18,366 bases of DNA from Methanosarcinales archaeon (GTDB lineage Archaea; Halobacteriota; Methanosarcinia; Methanosarcinales; Methanogasteraceae), in NCBI GenBank assembly GCA_030594905.1, contig JAUVEF010000004.1, positions 1 to 18,366 on the forward strand, read 5' to 3'. Under the pieces are notes generated by a model. It worked only from the letters and a program-made list of their open reading frames with translations. It ran no database searches and was not told the DNA's origin. Below, one piece after another: positions 6,972-14,717 of this stretch. Both the position numbers and the translations under genes were made by a program. Position 1 is the stretch's first letter. Every line of letters begins with the position of its first letter.

Positions 6972-8576
6972 ATGGTAGCCCTCATAGACATCAAGAACCT
7001 GGACATGGAATTCAAGGGCAAAAAGGTTCTGAAAAACATCAATCTGACAATAGAAGAAGGCGAATGTATTGGGATTCTTGGACGCAGCGGCGCAGGAAAG
7101 ACTGTGCTGATGCATCTATTAAGAGGAATCAAAGAGCACGAGATGAGTTCCGGAGAGGTTATTTATCACGTTGCATACTGTGAGAATTGTGCTCATGTCG
7201 AACCGCCGAGCAAGATAGGACAACCCTGTCCAAAGTGCGAGACAAAACTCACGCCGATCGACGGCGATTTTGTAACGCTTGACAAATATAGTCCGCTACG
7301 GCGGAGCATTGCCAACCGGATTGCAATCATGCTCCAGCGCACCTTCGCGCTGTACGGGGATGAGCGGGTGATCACAAACGTGATCAATGCGCTTGTCGAG
7401 ATCGGGCATCCAGCCGTATCGGCTGTTGATGTGGCGGCTGATTTACTTGAACAGGTAAATCTTTCGCACCGGATGATGCATGTTGCACGAGAACTGAGTG
7501 GTGGCGAGAAACAGCGCGTTGTGCTTGCGCGGCAGCTTGCCAAGGCTCCGATGGTGCTTCTCGCAGACGAACCCACCGGAACGCTTGACCGGAGGACCGC
7601 TGAGGCTGTGCATGAGAGCATTACCAGTGCAAAGGACGATTTCGGCATGACGCTCGCGATCACCTCACACTGGTCCGGCGTCATCGAAGAGCTGGCGGAC
7701 CGGGCAATCCTGCTTGAGGAAGGCGAGATCATCGAACAGGGCGACCCAAAGATGGTCGTCGAACGGTTCATGAGCATGGTCGGCACGGTCGGCTCATTCA
7801 CGGCAGAGATCGGAGAGCCAATCATCAAGGTCAAGGATCTGAAGAAGACCTATATCTCGGTTGACCGTGGCGTCGTGCGTGCGGTTGATAACGTCTCGTT
7901 CGAGATAAATGAAGGCGAGATCTTTGGTCTCGTCGGTGTCAGCGGTGCCGGAAAGACCACCGCATCAAAGATCCTCAATGGTTCGGTTAATGCAACATCA
8001 GGAGCGGTTGAGGTCCGGATCGGGGATGACTGGATCGATCTGACTGATCGAGGTGCGGAACGGGCTGGACGAGCTGTTAAGCACATCGGACTCCTGCATC
8101 AGGAGTATTCACTATATCCACACAGGAATGTGCTTGATAACCTGACCGAATCGATCGGGTTGGAACTTCCCGGTGAACTGGGTGAGCGAAAATCCATTCT
8201 CGTCCTGAAAACCGCAGGATTCACCGAAGAGCGGGCGCGTGAGGTTCTCGAGAAGATGCCTGACGAACTGAGTGTCGGAGAGGGGCACCGTGTTGCAATG
8301 GCGCAGGTGCTGATCAAGGAGCCGAGAATCATTATTCTTGATGAGCCAACCGGAACGATGGATCCGGTGACCCGGGTGGACGTGACAACATCGATCCTCG
8401 AGGCGAGAGAGGAACTTGGCGAGACATTCATAATCGTGTCACATGACATGGACTTCGTTGAAGATGTCTGCGACCGCGCGGCACTGATGCGAAACGGTAA
8501 GGTCATCAGTATCGGTGATGTAAAGGCCATTGTTGCAGAACTCGACACAGGCGAACGCGATGAGATGTATGACTGA
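6972..8576 (+). CDS. atwA: Methyl-coenzyme M reductase system component A2 (double ABC ATPase)
   Basis: AtwA is the ATP-using component that drives reductive activation of the Ni(I) F430 cofactor of methyl-coenzyme M reductase. The 534-residue soluble protein has two fused ABC ATPase domains. Domain 1 has Walker A GRSGAGKT (37-44), signature LSGGEKQR (175-182), Walker B MVLLADEPTG (194-203) and H-switch His233. Domain 2 has Walker A GVSGAGKT (322-329), a degenerate signature LSVGEGHR (433-440), Walker B IIILDEPTG (453-461) and SHD at 490-492. Domain 1 carries an inserted four-cysteine ribbon, Cys70-x2-Cys73-x12-Cys86-x2-Cys89, between Walker A and the signature, probably a metal site. There are no membrane segments, so this is not a transporter. 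The stop overlaps the mmp3 start (TGATG), showing coupling. Identification is strong because of the fusion, the insert and the mmp neighbours. Confidence 0.93.
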   Translation: MVALIDIKNLDMEFKGKKVLKNINLTIEEGECIGILGRSGAGKTVLMHLLRGIKEHEMSSGEVIYHVAYCENCAHVEPPSKIGQPCPKCETKLTPIDGDFVTLDKYSPLRRSIANRIAIMLQRTFALYGDERVITNVINALVEIGHPAVSAVDVAADLLEQVNLSHRMMHVARELSGGEKQRVVLARQLAKAPMVLLADEPTGTLDRRTAEAVHESITSAKDDFGMTLAITSHWSGVIEELADRAILLEEGEIIEQGDPKMVVERFMSMVGTVGSFTAEIGEPIIKVKDLKKTYISVDRGVVRAVDNVSFEINEGEIFGLVGVSGAGKTTASKILNGSVNATSGAVEVRIGDDWIDLTDRGAERAGRAVKHIGLLHQEYSLYPHRNVLDNLTESIGLELPGELGERKSILVLKTAGFTEERAREVLEKMPDELSVGEGHRVAMAQVLIKEPRIIILDEPTGTMDPVTRVDVTTSILEAREELGETFIIVSHDMDFVEDVCDRAALMRNGKVISIGDVKAIVAELDTGERDEMYD

Positions 8577-10081
8577 TGATCGAAATCGAACTTGACAACG
8601 ATCCGCTCGTGGTTGCGGATGATTCCACACTTGCAGACGTTTTAAAGAGTGTAACGGTCCCCTACAGATGTACAGCGATTGCTATCATCAAGGGGACTGA
8701 GGAATCAAAAAAAGCCACGTCTGAGTACCTGGTCAGCACGACAAAAGGCAATATCGGGGTCGAACTCTCTGCATATCAGGACGTCTGGCATGATGCGCAA
8801 TCAGAGATCGCAACATCCGGAGTCCGGTGGACCGGGAGGGAGGCTATTGCATTCGGTCCGTTTAAAACGGAAATCACACCATCGCACAAGGGCGATGAAT
8901 ATACGCGCTGGGACGTGCTCCTTGGCACGGGTGGCTATGACGCTGATCATACGTATCTAGTCTTGTCAAAGCAACTGCACACCGCGGTACACGGTACGCC
9001 CGCTGATGGTGGCATCATCGGCCGGGTTGTGAGCGGCAAGGGCGTTGTTGATTCCCTGACCACTGGCGATTCAATCACAGGAATCGCTCCTATCGAGCGG
9101 TGGGAGTCTGTTATGGATAAGATCGTGACAACCGATCTCTCGACTAAAATCGAGCAGGGGATGCGCATATTTACGTATGCCGTGGTCGATTTGTCCCCCG
9201 GTGCCCCATACGGCGCAGAACATTTTCTGGCATCGGCAAAAGACAATACACTGACATTTAGTACCATCGCTCATTCATTCGCATCCACAGAATCGCTGCA
9301 GGGTGAAGAATGTCTTTTCGAGCAGAAAGAGCCGAGAAAAGCCGGCATAATATCGGTTAGATCCGTCGGCGCCGGACTCGGGCGCATATACATATCAAAA
9401 CTCGACAAAACCTCATCCCCAAGTCATTCGGTGGTCGGTAGTGTAAGTCGTGGCATGGAACTGATCCAGCTCATAGAGAAGGATCATGCCATTGCACTGG
9501 ACGTCCACCCCGAACGCATCATGCTGCTTGGAAAAACGCTAAAAAGCGCAGAAGAGGAGCTTTTGGGACGCGGCATAACCATGCATCGCGAGGGCGAGGT
9601 CGAGAACAACGACATAGTCGTGGAACAGACACCTGAGACCACACTGGAGATTGTAGGGGCTGAAGAGGTCACCGTACGCGGCGTTTCTGAGAATAATCTC
9701 CTGAAGATCAAACTGTATGAAGATCTCGCCCCGGTCACGATCGGTTTCTTCAGACATGCTCTCGGACTTCTTAAATCACCTATCGGCGCGCTTCCGGTCT
9801 TTACATCATACGAGGATACGCGACTATTCAGTGTGCCAGAGGTCAATAAAGAGATCATGCCAGAGAACGTTCCGGAAGAGATCGTACCAGCTGGTGAAAT
9901 CGGTGTTACAAGTCAGGCTGCGAAGTACGCCCAGATGATCGGCGTGAAACTCACTGACGATTCAAGATACGGACCATCCGGCGAGAAATTTGCCTACACA
10001 AACGTCATTGGAAGAGTTATCGATCTTGAGAAACTGCGAGATATCGGGGAAGGGGATGTTGTTTACGTAACGGAGGTGTGA
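8576..10081 (+). CDS. mmp3: Methanogenesis marker protein 3
   Basis: The product is a 501-residue soluble protein of the methanogenesis marker 3 family, found in organisms that have methyl-coenzyme M reductase. Recent structural work, as I recall it, places Mmp3 in the MCR activation complex with component A2, McrC, Mmp7 and Mmp17. Residues about 100-175 (WDVLLGTGGYDADHTYLVLS, ADGGIIGRVVSGKGVVDSL) and 250-320 look like cyclophilin-like beta-barrel segments; the latter includes GAGLGRIYISK and SVSRGMELIQLI. A third similar stretch, LKIKLYEDLAPVTIGFFRHAL, is near residue 375-395. No catalytic motif was recognised. The ATG overlaps the atwA stop by one base, and the stop lies three bases before the mmp6 start, so all three genes are one transcription and translation unit. 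Confidence 0.88.
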   Translation: MIEIELDNDPLVVADDSTLADVLKSVTVPYRCTAIAIIKGTEESKKATSEYLVSTTKGNIGVELSAYQDVWHDAQSEIATSGVRWTGREAIAFGPFKTEITPSHKGDEYTRWDVLLGTGGYDADHTYLVLSKQLHTAVHGTPADGGIIGRVVSGKGVVDSLTTGDSITGIAPIERWESVMDKIVTTDLSTKIEQGMRIFTYAVVDLSPGAPYGAEHFLASAKDNTLTFSTIAHSFASTESLQGEECLFEQKEPRKAGIISVRSVGAGLGRIYISKLDKTSSPSHSVVGSVSRGMELIQLIEKDHAIALDVHPERIMLLGKTLKSAEEELLGRGITMHREGEVENNDIVVEQTPETTLEIVGAEEVTVRGVSENNLLKIKLYEDLAPVTIGFFRHALGLLKSPIGALPVFTSYEDTRLFSVPEVNKEIMPENVPEEIVPAGEIGVTSQAAKYAQMIGVKLTDDSRYGPSGEKFAYTNVIGRVIDLEKLRDIGEGDVVYVTEV

Positions 10082-10084
10082 AAG

Positions 10085-10492
10085 TTGGGTAAAATCACCA
10101 GACTCGTTGTGCTTTCATCGGAACTGCCAAGTGAGATGCATCTCTTGATCTACGAGCTTCATGCCGATGTCACGATCAAGGAAACTTGCTATGGCTTGCT
10201 CATACACGGAGAGGAGGCGACCGTTCAGGCACTTGTCAATACAATCCGAAAAATCGATCCGGGTGCGTTTATCAAGGAACGGGGCTTTGTTCCTGGTGAT
10301 CCGAGGAGATGCCGTGCAGACCGTGGTGGCGGGGCTCGTCCTGGGTTTTACTCGATCCAGAAAGAGTATGAGATACTTCCGGCACTTGCCAGCGCGATTG
10401 CAGAACTGCCTTATGAAGAGGCGCCTGCTGCTACAAGGAAACCTGAGAAGATAACGGTTGAGCGGCTTAGGGAGCTTGTTAAGGTGGAGTGA
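10085..10492 (+). CDS. mmp6: Methanogenesis marker protein 6
   Basis: This 135-residue soluble protein of the methanogenesis marker 6 family has an unknown biochemical role and occurs with MCR. The family's recognisable segment is DPRRCRADRGGGARPGFYSIQKEYEILP at about 72-99 (it begins DPRRCRADRGGG), preceded by a small alpha/beta part with ETCYGLLIHGEE. The start is TTG at 10085, chosen because GGAGGTG at 10072-10078 sits 6 bases upstream; no ATG fits the N-terminus. The SD sequence lies within the end of mmp3, so translation is coupled. In many methanogens further marker genes (mmp5, 15, 17, 7, 4) follow; here a gene-free gap and then ahaC on the other strand follow instead. Confidence 0.88.
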   Translation: MGKITRLVVLSSELPSEMHLLIYELHADVTIKETCYGLLIHGEEATVQALVNTIRKIDPGAFIKERGFVPGDPRRCRADRGGGARPGFYSIQKEYEILPALASAIAELPYEEAPAATRKPEKITVERLRELVKVE

Positions 10493-10568
10493 GATTAGGC
10501 AAAGTCACATCGCTGAACCAGTAACGCTTAATCTGTGAAATCGATGTTAATCTGGTAGTGGTATAATC

Positions 10569-10585
10569 TACGATAGTTTATCGTA
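10569..10585. terminator. Perfect 7-bp hairpin after mmp6
   Basis: TACGATA, loop GTT, TATCGTA form a perfect inverted repeat 77 bases after the mmp6 stop. It is not followed by a T-run on the plus strand, so it could be a weak terminator, an RNA 3' end or a protein binding site. The function is not determined by sequence. Confidence 0.35.
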
Positions 10586-10689
10586 ACATGAGGAATACGA
10601 GAATCTTGGAACGGGTGGATAACACTTTTGTCAGCCATGGATTAACTCCGATTGCTGGTCTGTTGGTGTGTATTTGGTCGAGGTTAAAA

Positions 10690-10753
10690 AACCACGAGAT
10701 TAACACAAGGGGGTGGCAGTCTTTCTCGTGGAAATCTGTGTAATCGTGTGGTT
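10690..10753. repeat. Dispersed intergenic repeat, copy B (inverted arms)
   Basis: The left arm AACCACGAGATTAACACAAG (10690-10709) pairs imperfectly with the right arm, which ends CTGTGTAATCGTGTGGTT (10736-10753). The right arm, 10725-10754, matches 18149-18178 at 26 of 30 positions, and its words also occur at 707-760. Ends reading AACCAC and GTGGTT on opposite strands give the unit a mobile-element-like inverted termini pattern, but it is too short to encode anything. Confidence 0.65.
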
Positions 10754-10792
10754 ACACTCCACAACTTCCCGGGTTCTGCTGTTTTCTGCAGA

Positions 10793-11845
10793 TTATACTC
10801 CCAGAACCAGTTTACTCCGGATCACATCATCAGGAAGCCCGACTTCCTTGCCACGCACAATCATCCGGATATTGTTCACTTCGTTCTTCTTACACAGGAT
10901 ATAGTCCATAATCGGCACGATCGAGAGTGGGTAGTAATGCGATGTCTGTGTGGCGTATTCGAGCCCGTATTTGTCCAGTCCGATCTCCACGCTGATCAGG
11001 GATTTCATATCTTCGGTTACGATGCCGGAGATCGGCTCCCAATACGGATAATCCTTAAGTGACGCGACAAATTCACCAAACGGGAGTCCTGCCAGTTTTT
11101 TTAACGCGATCATACTCAATTTCGACCCGCCCGGGACCAACATACTGACGATCTGTTCTCTGCGGACTCCGGCCTTCGCAGACCGAAACAGTGTTTTCAG
11201 ATTCATTATGTCGATTTCGGTCCGGATCATCTCTGAAAATAACTTGTGGCTCTTTGATTTTGGGCTACGCACCGCATCGATCCCGGACAGCCGCTCATAA
11301 TAAAAAATATCCAGTGCATTCTCAAAGTGGTCCAGCCGATCTTCAGAATAGTCGCTTAGTGGATAGTTTTGCTCCAGAACCCCGATAATTCCCGGCGTGT
11401 CCTTCTGTACCAGCGTGATCAGGTCATGGTACCCAAGCTGCCCGGCAGAGACCACCGATTCAAGTATCTCTTCATCAGACGCCCCATATTGCTTCCCCCG
11501 GAGAATGGCTTTGATATTCCAGATATCCCACCGCATAAAATAACTGGAGATCATGCTGTGCGCTTCTCCTGCTGATATGTTGAGCAGTTTTCGATATGTT
11601 AACGCAAGATTCTGATTCAGAGCGTGTTCTGTCAGATTGATGCCATCATATTTCTGCGCAAGTTCATCAACGGCAGTTTTATATTCCGAATCCTCGATGA
11701 ACCTGGTGATCTCCGCAACTTCCATGTTCATTAACCTCGGATAGTCTTCATTTGGCAGTAATTTACTCTTCATTGCACGTACTCTTGCGCACAAGTACGC
11801 GTAACTCTTGCTTCCCTGCTTGCGTTTCCACGGTATTCGCAACAT
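10793..11845 (-). CDS. ahaC: A-type (V/A) ATP synthase subunit C
   Basis: Subunit C (the AC39/d-type subunit) forms the socket linking the central stalk D/F to the membrane rotor ring in archaeal ATP synthase. The 350-residue protein shows the repeating vATP-synt_AC39 helical pattern: YAYLCARVRAMKSKLL near the N-terminus, DIWNIKAILRGKQYG (about 107-121), FYYERLSG, TEIDIMNLKTLFRSA, and the C-terminal copy NEVNNIRMIVRGKEVGLP. The repeated N-I-(K/R)-x-I-x-R-G motif is characteristic. The length is normal. AGGTG lies 5 bases before the ATG and a TATA-like GATATATAT further upstream. It stands alone here: none of the usual partners (H, I, K, E, F, A, B, D) is adjacent on the minus strand, whereas aha operons normally contain E-C-F-A-B. 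Confidence 0.9.
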   Translation of the reverse strand: MLRIPWKRKQGSKSYAYLCARVRAMKSKLLPNEDYPRLMNMEVAEITRFIEDSEYKTAVDELAQKYDGINLTEHALNQNLALTYRKLLNISAGEAHSMISSYFMRWDIWNIKAILRGKQYGASDEEILESVVSAGQLGYHDLITLVQKDTPGIIGVLEQNYPLSDYSEDRLDHFENALDIFYYERLSGIDAVRSPKSKSHKLFSEMIRTEIDIMNLKTLFRSAKAGVRREQIVSMLVPGGSKLSMIALKKLAGLPFGEFVASLKDYPYWEPISGIVTEDMKSLISVEIGLDKYGLEYATQTSHYYPLSIVPIMDYILCKKNEVNNIRMIVRGKEVGLPDDVIRSKLVLGV

Positions 11846-11877
11846 TAATTCACCTGCGTCTTCCTGATGTCTGGTTC

Positions 11878-11904
11878 GATATATATCTTTCGATCTCTCG
11901 AAAG
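11878..11904. promoter_or_regulatory. ahaC TATA box with adjoining perfect inverted repeat in a divergent promoter
   Basis: On the minus strand GATATATATCG is about 35-45 bases before the ahaC ATG and is a good TATA candidate. Directly next to it, CTTTCGA (11887-11893) and TCGAAAG (11898-11904) form a perfect 7-bp inverted repeat around TCTC. It sits between ahaC and the divergent tRNA-Glu/EF-1alpha unit. Its position beside the TATA/BRE region suggests an operator, but no known motif was recognised. Confidence 0.4.
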
Positions 11905-11948
11905 GTTAATATGGCAATGATGCAGAGATATTGGGTATGGCTTCATAC

Positions 11949-12023
11949 GCTCCGATAGTGTAGCTCGGCCAATCATGCGGGGCTCTCAATCCCGTGACTC
12001 GGGTTCAAATCCCGATCGGAGCA
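11949..12023 (+). tRNA. tRNA-Glu (anticodon CTC)
   Basis: A full cloverleaf can be drawn by eye. Acceptor GCTCCGA (11949-11955) pairs with TCGGAGC (12016-12022), with discriminator A at 12023. The D arm pairs GTG with CAT. The anticodon stem CGGGG/TCCCG holds the loop CTCTCAA with anticodon CTC, reading GAG. The T arm is TCGGG-TTCAAAT-CCCGA. There is no intron and CCA is not encoded. The overall sequence resembles archaeal tRNA-Glu, which agrees with the anticodon. It lies about 60 bases before the EF-1alpha start and on the same strand. Confidence 0.93.
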
Positions 12024-12034
12024 TGGTGAACACA

Positions 12035-12077
12035 TTTAATAGCCGCACCAGTGAAGATATACAAACCAATCAGGAGG
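12035..12077 (+). promoter_or_regulatory. EF-1alpha promoter element and ribosome binding site
   Basis: TTTAATA at 12035-12041, just after the tRNA, is a TATA candidate that would start transcription near 12065. AGGAGG at 12072-12077 lies 6 bases before the ATG at 12084 and fixes that start over an in-frame ATG at 12051. Cotranscription with the tRNA is also possible. Confidence 0.45.
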
Positions 12078-12083
12078 ATAAAC

Positions 12084-13352
12084 ATGGCAAAAGAAAAGCC
12101 ACATATGAATCTGGCAGTCATCGGACACATCGATCACGGAAAATCGACGCTTGTCGGACGGCTGCTATACGAGACCGGTACCGTACCGGAGCACATCATC
12201 GAGAAGTACAAAATAGAAGCGGAAGAGAAGGGCAAAGGCTCATTTGCATTCGCGTGGGTTATGGATTCCTTGAAAGAGGAGCGAGAGCGGGGCATCACCA
12301 TTGATATCGCACACAAACGATTTGATACCGATAAATACTATTACACTATCGTAGATTGCCCCGGACATCGGGACTTTGTCAAGAACATGATCACCGGCGC
12401 TTCACAGGCAGACGCAGCGATACTTACCGTTGATGCAAAGGACGGGGTCATGGAGCAGACCAAGGAGCACGTATTCCTGTCACGAACGCTTGGAATCAAT
12501 CAGATGATTCTTGCGATCAACAAGATGGATTCTGTAGATTACAGCGAGGAGCGGTTCAATGAGGTCACGGACGACATCAGCACCCTGCTAAAGATGGTTG
12601 GGTTCAACCCTGCCGACATGAGCTTCATACCGACGTCCGCGCTCTTCGGTGCAAACATATCCGAAAAGAGCAAGGACACACCGTGGTACAAGGGACCAAC
12701 CATTCTCGAGGCTCTCGATCAATTCAAATCACCTGAAAAACCAACAACCCTGCCAATGCGCATTCCTATTCAGGATGCGTACACGATCTCAGGTATCGGC
12801 ACCGTGCCAGTCGGGCGTCTTGAGACCGGAATCATGAGACCGGGCGACAAAGTCGTGTTTATGCCAAGCGGCGCTGCTGGCGAGGTAAAATCGATTGAGA
12901 TGCACCACGAAGAGATCCCTGAAGCAGTTCCTGGCGACAACATCGGATTCAATGTGAGAGGCGTTGGCAAGAAGGATGTGCGTCGAGGCGATGTGTGTGG
13001 ACCTGCAAACGACCCACCAACGGTCGCGGATGAGTTTACAGCCCAGATCGTGGTACTCCAGCATCCGTCAGCGATATCTGCCGGATACACACCAGTATTC
13101 CACTGCCACACCGCTCAGACCGCGTGTATGTTCATCTCGCTTGACAAGAAGCTTGATCCACGCACAGGAAAGGTTCTTGAGGAGAACCCAACGTTCATCA
13201 AGGCAGGCGATGCTGCGATTGTCACGATCAAGCCAACAAGACCGATGGTTATTGAGGAAATCAAAAAGATCCCACAGCTTGGTAGATTTGCCATACGTGA
13301 TATGGGGCAGACTATTGCTGCGGGTATGTGCATGAGCATTAAGGAGAGATAA
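12084..13352 (+). CDS. tuf: Translation elongation factor EF-1alpha (aEF1A)
   Basis: This GTPase delivers aminoacyl-tRNA to the ribosomal A site. The product has 422 residues, normal for archaea. All G motifs are visible: G1 GHIDHGKS (14-21), G2 with RERGIT (67-72), G3 DCPGH (91-95), G4 NKMD (145-148) and G5 TSALFG (184-189). Two beta-barrel domains follow, containing [21 protein letters not shown] and, near the end, [16 protein letters not shown]. The start at 12084 follows a strong SD site and gives [19 protein letters not shown], the standard N-terminus; the frame extends 33 bases further upstream to an ATG that is less likely. rps10 follows after 29 bases, the conserved end of the archaeal str operon, but rps12, rps7 and EF-2 are not upstream. 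Confidence 0.97.
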   Translation: MAKEKPHMNLAVIGHIDHGKSTLVGRLLYETGTVPEHIIEKYKIEAEEKGKGSFAFAWVMDSLKEERERGITIDIAHKRFDTDKYYYTIVDCPGHRDFVKNMITGASQADAAILTVDAKDGVMEQTKEHVFLSRTLGINQMILAINKMDSVDYSEERFNEVTDDISTLLKMVGFNPADMSFIPTSALFGANISEKSKDTPWYKGPTILEALDQFKSPEKPTTLPMRIPIQDAYTISGIGTVPVGRLETGIMRPGDKVVFMPSGAAGEVKSIEMHHEEIPEAVPGDNIGFNVRGVGKKDVRRGDVCGPANDPPTVADEFTAQIVVLQHPSAISAGYTPVFHCHTAQTACMFISLDKKLDPRTGKVLEENPTFIKAGDAAIVTIKPTRPMVIEEIKKIPQLGRFAIRDMGQTIAAGMCMSIKER

Positions 13353-13381
13353 TTCTCCTTTCTCATTTTATCGGTACTAAA

Positions 13382-13693
13382 ATGGTTCAGAAAGCCCGAA
13401 TACGGTTAACTGGTACGAATCCGGAAGAGCTGGACTCCGTCTGCAAACATGTCAGAGGGATTGCAGAACGAACCGGCATCAGCATAGCGGGTCCAATCCC
13501 ACTACCAACCCGGAGACTGGTGGTTCCAATCAGGAAAAGTCCTGATGGGGAAGGGACTGAGACCTGGGATCACTGGGAGATGCGAGTACACAAGCGGCTG
13601 ATCGACATCGCCGCAGATGAACGCGCGCTCAGACAATTGATGCGCATCAACGTTCCAAACAACGTCAACATAGAGATTGTACTTGAGAATTGA
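13382..13693 (+). CDS. rps10: 30S ribosomal protein uS10
   Basis: The 103-residue small-subunit protein uS10 matches the archaeal family along its length: [18 protein letters not shown] at the start, [20 protein letters not shown] in the extended loop (about 40-59), and [12 protein letters not shown] followed by [13 protein letters not shown] at the end. It follows the EF-1alpha gene by 29 bases on the same strand, the standard archaeal pairing, and is presumably cotranscribed. The ATG at 13382 has only a weak upstream GGT, so translation may depend on coupling or internal initiation. Confidence 0.96.
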   Translation: MVQKARIRLTGTNPEELDSVCKHVRGIAERTGISIAGPIPLPTRRLVVPIRKSPDGEGTETWDHWEMRVHKRLIDIAADERALRQLMRINVPNNVNIEIVLEN

Positions 13694-13716
13694 TTCAGTT
13701 GGTTTGCTTCACTGTG

Positions 13717-13754
13717 ATTTTTGTTAGATGGTCGCATCCATTTCAGCGACCATC
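13717..13754 (+). terminator. Hairpin and T-rich end of the EF-1alpha/rps10 transcript
   Basis: About 25 bases after the rps10 stop is ATTTTTGTT, followed by a perfect 9-bp inverted repeat GATGGTCGC (13727-13735) and GCGACCATC (13746-13754) with a 10-base loop. A run of eight T follows at 13800-13807. T-rich stretches end archaeal transcripts, so the end of the operon is probably here. Confidence 0.5.
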
Positions 13755-13809
13755 GCTTTCACGGCAAATAAGTACGGCGCCTGCCGGAACACGTTTGTCT
13801 TTTTTTTAA

Positions 13810-14393
13810 TGTATATGCACATCCAGTCACTCTACTCACCATTGCACTTCCGGCGTAACCGTATCTGGTAGCATCGCCTTTCGCACCGACACGGTTTCCT
13901 CAGTGGTGTGGCAGAAAACGCATCAATTCGGACAGCAGTTCCGCTTCGTTCACCACTTCCTTAAAGACGATCGAGTGCGCCACTGCAAGTTGCATGAACG
14001 TGTTTGCAGGAGGCATGTTCAGTGTGAGCGCCTACCTGAAGACCGTATAAATCATGACTGTATTGAAGATGCGAAATATTATTTCTCCGGGATATATGCC
14101 CTATCTGGTGCTGTACCTGGTACGTGATAACCATCCGATCCGGATGATCTCTATCGTTCGTGAACGGCGGCACCGATGCGAGCATCCGTAGCCGCTTCCC
14201 GGTATCAGATATCCACATCGTCTGGCCGCCGCCGGCAAGCGCTGAGAGAAGCTCTTATCGCACGCCCCACGCAAGCGTTATCCGCATGGGAAATACAAGA
14301 CCGAGAAGGAAGCTTATCTTGTATGAGCCATAAAAGACGAAGTCAATCGGGTATAAGTTCACTGCACACACTCCCAACGTTCGATTTCAGCTT
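13810..14393 (-). pseudogene. Gene-free region with possible decayed membrane-protein gene
   Basis: About 580 bases lack an intact gene. Reading the minus strand in pieces gives protein-like stretches interrupted by stops and frame changes: GSYKISFLLGLVFPMRITLAWG (about 14260-14335, before a TAA), a short non-hydrophobic stretch, then IFRIFNTVMIYTVF, a stop, and LTLNMPPANTFMQLAVAHSIVF ending in FLPHH at about 13902. The hydrophobic character suggests the remnant of a multi-helix membrane protein. I cannot name the family; resemblance to a UPF0104/AglD-like membrane protein crossed my mind but is not supported. A few short ORFs on either strand show no family signature. The call is tentative. 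Confidence 0.25.
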
Positions 14394-14488
14394 TTAACCG
14401 CCTCTCCACTTACGTAGCTCTTCCAGCCTTATGCTGTTTAGCGCAAATGCGATATCCCCGGCAACCTCTGTGAGTAGTGGCGACTCCG

Positions 14489-14497
14489 CCCCCCCCC
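14489..14497. repeat. Poly-C tract (C9) at frameshift site 2
   Basis: Nine consecutive C on the plus strand (G on the coding strand) lie inside the GAF part of the response regulator. A tract length of 7 or 10 would join the flanking frames; 9 does not. Confidence 0.8.
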
Positions 14498-14710
14498 TGC
14501 AGCAAGATCGGCAGGGAGTGCCACAGATAACAGCCCGCAGATCGTTTCGCCCGCTTCCAGCCGGACGGTGAGCGTTTCTCCACCATCACACCACTTTAGC
14601 AACGGACATGCGGCACATGCGCTGACAGAAGACGGATTCCCGACCGTGACAACCTCGGATTGCCCAATCGCCTGTCTGGCACAATCCGGCAACTCACCGA
14701 GCCTCATGCG

Positions 14711-14717
14711 CCCCCCC
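14711..14717. repeat. Poly-C tract (C7) at frameshift site 1
   Basis: Seven consecutive C on the plus strand lie where the receiver-linker frame leaves the GAF frame. A tract of six would keep the coding strand in frame (VGGRMRLGE). Confidence 0.8.

Larger units (their letters stand above)
10493..10792. other. Intergenic region between mmp6 and ahaC (convergent)
   Basis: These 300 bases lie between two convergent genes and hold no recognisable gene. TTAATCTG occurs twice as a direct repeat (10528-10535 and 10547-10554). A perfect hairpin is at 10569-10585 and an inverted repeat of the dispersed family is at 10690-10753; both are listed separately. Confidence 0.55.

Noticed and set aside
7193..7834. 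213-residue minus-strand ORF
   Set aside because: It is antisense to atwA, Ser-rich, and carries no recognisable domain.
14176..14397. 73-residue plus-strand ORF
   Set aside because: Its composition is Ser/Arg-rich without a domain; the region reads better as decayed sequence on the other strand.
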